11,294 nt of DNA, taken from Propionivibrio sp. (GTDB taxonomy: Bacteria > Pseudomonadota > Gammaproteobacteria > Burkholderiales > Rhodocyclaceae). Location: the NCBI GenBank assembly GCA_017990155.1, contig JAGNOM010000064.1:1-11294 (forward strand), read 5' to 3'. Below are positions 7,030 to 11,294 of the stretch, one piece after another. The notes under the pieces were generated by a model. That model saw only the letters and a program-made list of their open reading frames with translations, did not search any database and was not told the DNA's origin. The position numbers and the translations under genes are program-made. How positions within the stretch are numbered: position 1 is the stretch's first letter; each line of letters starts with the position of its first letter.

Positions 7030-7051
7030 GATAGTCGTTTTCACGACTGTC
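7030..7051 (-). other. Hairpin in the hpf leader
   Basis: GATAGTCG (7030-7037) and CGACTGTC (7044-7051) form an eight-pair stem (one G-T wobble in RNA) with a six-base loop. On the transcript it ends 8 nt upstream of the hpf Shine-Dalgarno. There is no T run, so it is not a terminator. It could be an mRNA stability or translation element, or chance. Confidence 0.4.
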
Positions 7052-7143
7052 GGTTCTCCCTTAGCCAGCTCGCTCGAGATGGATCGGGGGTGAGGGGAAG
7101 TGCATTGCTTTCATCGTTCTGTTTCGTAGATCCGGCAATGCCG

Positions 7144-8565
7144 TCAAATCGATTTCCGTAGCTTGACCGGCGCGATACTCAGAGACTCCCGATACTTTGC
7201 AATTGTTCGCCTGGCGACGACGATTCCCTGCTGTCCCAGCACTTCCGAGATCTGACTGTCGGACAGCGGTTTCTTCGGATCTTCGGCGCTGACGAGTTGC
7301 TTTATCAACGCCCGGATCGCCGTCGCAGAACACGCTCCGCCGGCCTCGGTCGCCACATGACTCCCGAAAAAATACTTCAACTCAAAAATGCCACGCGGCG
7401 TCGCCATGTACTTCTGCGTCGTCACGCGCGAAACGGTCGATTCGTGCAAGCCAAGCGTATCGGCGATTTCTCGCAGCACCAGCGGTCGCATCGCCACTTC
7501 GCCGTGGTCGAAAAACTGGCGCTGACGGTCAACAATAGACTGCGCCACTCGCAGGATCGTGTCAAAGCGTTGCTGCACATTCTTGATCAGCCAGCGTGCT
7601 TCCTGCAGCTGACCAGCAAGGCCCGACCCACGCTGACGCGAGAGTATCTGCGCGTACATGCTATTGATTCGCAAGCGTGGGAAGGCGTCGGAATTGACGT
7701 TAACCGTCCACTGTCCGCGGATCTTGCGCACGACTACATCAGGCGTGATATAGCGCGCATCAAGCGCTGCATACTGGGCACCCGGCCGTGGATTCAGGCT
7801 CCGTATGAGAAACTGTGCCTCCCGGAGCTGGTCGTCGTCACAGTCAATCAGCTTCTTCAGTTTCGCAAAGTCACGCCCAGCCAACAGTTCAAGGTAGTTG
7901 CGGACAATCTTGAGTGCCAGGATCTGGGTCGCATCGTCCGGCAGCGCCAGCAACTGCAGCGCCAGACACTCTTGTGCATTACGCGCGCCAACGCCGGTCG
8001 GATCGAAGTGCTGCAAGCGTCGGAGCGCAATCTGCAACTCATCCGCATCGATTTCCAGCTCGACCGGGAGCGTCTCCGCCAATTCTTCCAGCGACTGGGT
8101 CAGGTAGCCGTCGTCGTCGAGCGCGTCGATCAGGCACTGGACCAGCGTATTGTCCCGCTCGGGGATGCTCATCAAGCCCAATTGCCAGGACAAATGCTCG
8201 CGTAGCGAGGTCGTCGCGGCCTGCACATCCTGGAAATCGCTATCGTCGTCATCAAACGTTCCCGACGAAGTCGAATACGAGCTTTCCTCACCAAGCCAGC
8301 TCTCGTCATCAGCGGACGACGATGATTCGACCGGCTCCGGCTCCTGTTTTTCCTGAGACGACGACTGCGATTCGTCCGTACCGGGGGCCGTCTGCGGCGG
8401 AGCGTATTCCTCTTCTTCGCGTTCAAGCAAAGGGTTCTCGAGGAGATATTTTTCCAGCTCCTGCTCAAGCTCGAGCGTCGACAATTGCAGCAATCGGATC
8501 GACTGTTGCAACTGGGGAGTCAGCGCTAAGTGCTGTGACAGCTTGAGCTGGAGCGATGGTTTCAT
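7144..8565 (-). CDS. rpoN: RNA polymerase sigma-54 factor
   Basis: Sigma-54 directs RNA polymerase to -24/-12 promoters and needs AAA+ activators for open-complex formation. The 473-aa protein has all three regions. Region I (1-48) is rich in Gln and Leu ([19 protein letters not shown], 11-29). Region II (about 50-118) is an acidic, Ser-rich linker. Region III holds the core-binding domain, the helix-turn-helix around 366-385 ([19 protein letters not shown]), and the diagnostic RpoN box [10 protein letters not shown] at 451-460. ATG 8565 is chosen because Region I begins there; the ribosome site is weak (AGG 9-10 nt upstream). It follows lptB by 76 bp with no visible terminator, and hpf follows by 135 bp. 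I saw no -24/-12 element in the adjacent gaps. Confidence 0.98.
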   Translation of the reverse strand: MKPSLQLKLSQHLALTPQLQQSIRLLQLSTLELEQELEKYLLENPLLEREEEEYAPPQTAPGTDESQSSSQEKQEPEPVESSSSADDESWLGEESSYSTSSGTFDDDDSDFQDVQAATTSLREHLSWQLGLMSIPERDNTLVQCLIDALDDDGYLTQSLEELAETLPVELEIDADELQIALRRLQHFDPTGVGARNAQECLALQLLALPDDATQILALKIVRNYLELLAGRDFAKLKKLIDCDDDQLREAQFLIRSLNPRPGAQYAALDARYITPDVVVRKIRGQWTVNVNSDAFPRLRINSMYAQILSRQRGSGLAGQLQEARWLIKNVQQRFDTILRVAQSIVDRQRQFFDHGEVAMRPLVLREIADTLGLHESTVSRVTTQKYMATPRGIFELKYFFGSHVATEAGGACSATAIRALIKQLVSAEDPKKPLSDSQISEVLGQQGIVVARRTIAKYRESLSIAPVKLRKSI

Positions 8566-8641
8566 TTACGGTGCCTGATCAGCTGCCGGATTGGAGGGAG
8601 GCTACCGGTTAATCCTTTTCTCCCGCCGGAACAGATCGCGT

Positions 8642-9406
8642 TCAGAGGCGGAAGTTTTCGCCCAGATAGACCTTCCGGACACTTTCATTATAAATGATTT
8701 CGTCAGGACGGCCAGCCGCGAGCACCGCGCCCTCGTTGAGGATGTAGGCGTGGTCGCAGATGCCCAGCGTTTCGCGGACGTTGTGATCAGTAATCAGAAC
8801 ACCGATGTCGCGCTCTTTGAGAAAGCGGATGATTTTCTGGATATCAAGGACGGCGATCGGATCAACGCCGGCAAAAGGCTCGTCGAGCAGGATGAAGCGC
8901 GGATTGGTCGACAAGGCACGGGCGATCTCGACCCGCCGGCGCTCGCCTCCGGACAAGGAGGCTGCCGAACTGTTGCGGATGTGGCCGATATGGAGTTCTT
9001 CGAGCAGTTCTTCCGCCCGGCTTTCCAGGGCTTCCGGCCTGAGATTCTGCAGCTCAAGAACCGCCTTGATGTTTTCAATGACCGTCAGCTTGCGGAAGAC
9101 GGAGGCTTCCTGCGGAAGATAGGAGACGCCGAGCTTGGCGCGCTTGTGGATCGGCAGATGCGTGATCTTCGTGTCGTCGATGAAGACGTCCCCGCCATCG
9201 CAGGCAACCAGCCCGACGACCATGTAAAAGCAGGTCGTTTTTCCGGCGCCATTCGGCCCGAGCAGCCCGACCACCTCACCGCTGCGGACTTCAAGCGAGA
9301 CGTCCTCGACTACCGTCCGTTTCCGGTAGATCTTTTTCAGGTTGTGCGTCGTGAGATGGCTTTTGGCGCGCTGAGCATCGTTGCCGTCAGTAGTCTGGGA
9401 CATCAT
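8642..9406 (-). CDS. lptB: LPS export ABC transporter ATPase LptB
   Basis: LptB is the cytoplasmic ATPase that, with LptFG and LptC, drives lipopolysaccharide from the inner membrane to the outer membrane. From ATG 9406 it is 254 aa, slightly longer than E. coli LptB because of a Ser/Asp-containing N-terminus (about 17 extra residues). Motifs: Walker A GPNGAGKT (50-57), Q-loop Gln100, signature LSGGE (151-155), Walker B FILLDEP (171-177) with catalytic Glu176, and H-loop His208 in TDHNVRETL. The ATG overlaps the recX stop as TGATG, implying translational coupling; the next codon is also ATG and no good Shine-Dalgarno is present. lptA and lptC, the usual neighbours upstream of lptB-rpoN, are not here. 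rpoN follows after 76 bp. Confidence 0.95.
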   Translation of the reverse strand: MMSQTTDGNDAQRAKSHLTTHNLKKIYRKRTVVEDVSLEVRSGEVVGLLGPNGAGKTTCFYMVVGLVACDGGDVFIDDTKITHLPIHKRAKLGVSYLPQEASVFRKLTVIENIKAVLELQNLRPEALESRAEELLEELHIGHIRNSSAASLSGGERRRVEIARALSTNPRFILLDEPFAGVDPIAVLDIQKIIRFLKERDIGVLITDHNVRETLGICDHAYILNEGAVLAAGRPDEIIYNESVRKVYLGENFRL

Positions 9407-9852
9407 CAATCGTCTTCAAAATCTCCGCGCATGACCTGGCGGACGGTTTCCGCGGAAAAACCGCGGCTTAATAAAAATCTGCTTTGACGCGCTCTTTCCC
9501 GAGCATCGCCTGCGCACGGCTTTCCAGCGAACTTGCGTTGCCAGATCAGGCGCGCCCTGCTCAACTCATCGTCTCCGGTCGCCAGCGCCGCATCGACCAG
9601 TTCTTCGCCGACCCCTTGCGTGCGCAACTCGAAAGCCAGCCGCGCATCGCCGAACCGTGCGCGCCGGGCGTTGATCCTGGCTTCGACGTATCGCGCGTCG
9701 GAAAGCAGGCGTCGGGCGGTCAGGTCGTCGAGCAAGGCCTCAACCTCGTCGCCCGACTCGGCGTACGGCGCCAGTTTTCTCGCCAACTCCGCTCTCGCAT
9801 GCTCACGACGCGCGAGCATGCGTATCGCCCGTTCGCGAAGGGAAACGCTCAT
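9406..9852 (-). CDS. recX: Regulatory protein RecX
   Basis: RecX binds RecA filaments and limits RecA activity. This is a 148-aa protein of three-helix RecX repeats. Recognisable blocks are [20 protein letters not shown] (8-27), [19 protein letters not shown] (40-58), and the C-terminal [16 protein letters not shown] (126-141). The start at 9852 leaves 9 nt after the recA stop, a spacing that implies read-through from the recA transcript. The nearby GGCGGGG is too close to the ATG to be a good ribosome site. Met12 is an alternative start but would remove the first conserved helix. Its stop overlaps the lptB start (TGATG). A perfect 9-bp inverted repeat spans codons 11-19. Confidence 0.93.
   Translation of the reverse strand: MSVSLRERAIRMLARREHARAELARKLAPYAESGDEVEALLDDLTARRLLSDARYVEARINARRARFGDARLAFELRTQGVGEELVDAALATGDDELSRARLIWQRKFAGKPCAGDARERARQSRFLLSRGFSAETVRQVMRGDFEDD
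9796..9822 (-). repeat. Perfect inverted repeat in the 5' end of recX
   Basis: CGCATGCTC (9796-9804) and GAGCATGCG (9814-9822) are exact inverted repeats around a 9-base spacer. The hairpin would form about 30 nt into the recX coding region. There is no T run after it on either strand, so it is not a standard intrinsic terminator. Confidence 0.6.
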
Positions 9853-9861
9853 CCCCGCCGA

Positions 9862-10884
<1,023 letters not shown>

Positions 10885-10918
10885 TGCTTGTCCTTTGTCC
10901 TGATCGTCGGGAATTATC

Positions 10919-10933
10919 GCATGTTCGACATGC
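10919..10933 (-). other. Small palindrome in the recA leader
   Basis: GCATGT and ACATGC flank a TCG triplet: six perfect pairs with a three-base loop, about 35 nt upstream of the recA ATG and downstream of the predicted transcription start. It may be an mRNA stem or a protein site; it does not fit the LexA consensus. Confidence 0.4.
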
Positions 10934-10966
10934 ATTGAGCCTGCGCCCAAACGTCACGGTCGATAG

Positions 10967-10982
10967 CTGTGATTATATACAG
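10967..10982 (-). promoter_or_regulatory. LexA (SOS) box overlapping the recA -10 element
   Basis: On the minus strand the 16-mer CTGTATATAATCACAG has the required CTG-N10-CAG frame and matches CTGTATATATATACAG at 13 of 16 positions. A perfect TATAAT -10 hexamer (10972-10977) lies inside it, so LexA binding would block RNA polymerase. The -35 region is poor (no TTGACA-like hexamer 16-18 bp upstream), as can occur in damage-inducible promoters. The expected start near 10965 gives a leader of about 80 nt before the recA ATG. Confidence 0.88.
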
Positions 10983-11026
10983 CAATCACAGACAGAAGTA
11001 GGTATCCTTGGCCGTAGCCACGCGCT

Positions 11027-11294
11027 TCAAGCCGTGTTGCGCAGTCGCGTTTCCTGAAGATCGAGCAGGAACAGGAGTTCTCGGGCAATCGATAGCGGAA
11101 ACCCCGTGCGCTGGCCGTTGCGCGTGTCGCGTAGCAGATGCTTCATGTAGGCCACGCCTTCGCTCGTATCCCAAGTCTTCACGATGCCCTCCTGGATATG
11201 GGGGAAGGTTCCAACCGTGGGCAGTTTACGTAGCAGGTCTTCAATCGACAGATCGTTCTCGTTGAGCGGTTCGATTCGTTCGCCGAGATACTCG
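11027..11294 (-). CDS. C-terminal part of an unrecognised protein
   Basis: An open frame enters from the right edge and ends with TGA at 11027-11029, giving 88-89 residues. It contains IEDLLRKLPTVGTFPHIQ, GIVKTWDTSEGVAYMKHLL and GFPLSIARELLFLLDLQE, a smooth amphipathic helical pattern typical of a real soluble protein. Its stop lies 44 bp before the LexA box, as expected for an independent gene upstream of recA on the same strand. I do not recognise the family and the N-terminus is outside the window. The competing frame at 10986-11174 runs through the LexA box and is rejected. Conserved Pro/Trp/Gly positions cannot be judged without homologues. Confidence 0.65.
   Translation of the reverse strand, partial: EYLGERIEPLNENDLSIEDLLRKLPTVGTFPHIQEGIVKTWDTSEGVAYMKHLLRDTRNGQRTGFPLSIARELLFLLDLQETRLRNTA

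Noticed and set aside
7133..7143. CGGC/GCCG mini-hairpin right after rpoN
   Set aside because: Only four pairs and no T run; too small to call a terminator.
7009..7143. Sigma-54 promoter in the rpoN-hpf gap
   Set aside because: No TGGCA-N7-TGC type element was found by eye on the minus strand.
10885..10950. 22-codon N-terminal extension of recA
   Set aside because: It falls in the leader; AAAGGA correctly precedes ATG 10884, where the conserved RecA N-terminus begins.
10986..11174. 62-aa minus-strand open frame
   Set aside because: It reaches the recA promoter region and is low in recognisable structure; the frame ending at 11027 gives a more protein-like sequence.

Overview
The window looks like an ordinary chromosomal segment of a betaproteobacterium, most likely of the Rhodocyclales (Azonexus/Dechloromonas/Accumulibacter type). 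This rests on the rpoN-hpf-ptsN-hprK order (HPr kinase next to ptsN is a betaproteobacterial trait), the PTR1-like pteridine reductase beside ttcA, the biosynthetic-type IlvA N-terminus and the GC-rich codon use. The placement is inferred from remembered family features; no search was run. No transposase, integrase, CRISPR array, tRNA or rRNA was seen, and no stretch over 300 bases lacks a gene.

Left part (1-3714). The 5' part of ilvA (minus strand, running off the left edge) lies downstream of an unrecognised 288-aa cytoplasmic protein on the same strand. A 143-bp divergent intergenic region separates these from a plus-strand pair: a short-chain dehydrogenase with pteridine reductase hallmarks, and ttcA, the tRNA 2-thiocytidine synthetase.

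Middle (3787-5150). A plus-strand protein joins a class III nucleotide cyclase domain to a C-terminal FHA domain. Its cyclase site keeps both metal-binding Asp positions but has Ser where the transition-state Arg normally sits. It converges with a small secreted PsiF-family protein on the minus strand, and a bidirectional hairpin terminator lies between them. The psiF promoter is embedded in the hairpin that ends hprK.

Right part (5154-10884, all minus strand, transcribed right to left). The order is recA, recX, lptB, rpoN, hpf, ptsN, hprK. A clear LexA box overlaps the recA -10 element. recA and recX are 9 nt apart, recX and lptB overlap in a TGATG, and lptB and rpoN are 76 nt apart. The first intrinsic terminator I can see downstream of recA is the hairpin just after hpf. 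So the SOS promoter may feed transcription into the LPS-export ATPase, sigma-54 and ribosome hibernation genes. The usual lptA/lptC partners of lptB are absent from this spot. ptsN and hprK follow the hpf terminator and end at the hairpin before psiF.

Far right. The C-terminal 88 residues of an unrecognised protein (minus strand) lie upstream of the recA promoter.

Most of the window is housekeeping. The items most worth a second look are the altered cyclase-FHA protein, the possible SOS-to-sigma-54 read-through, the promoter inside a terminator, the hpf/ptsN terminator and the perfect inverted repeat at the start of recX.
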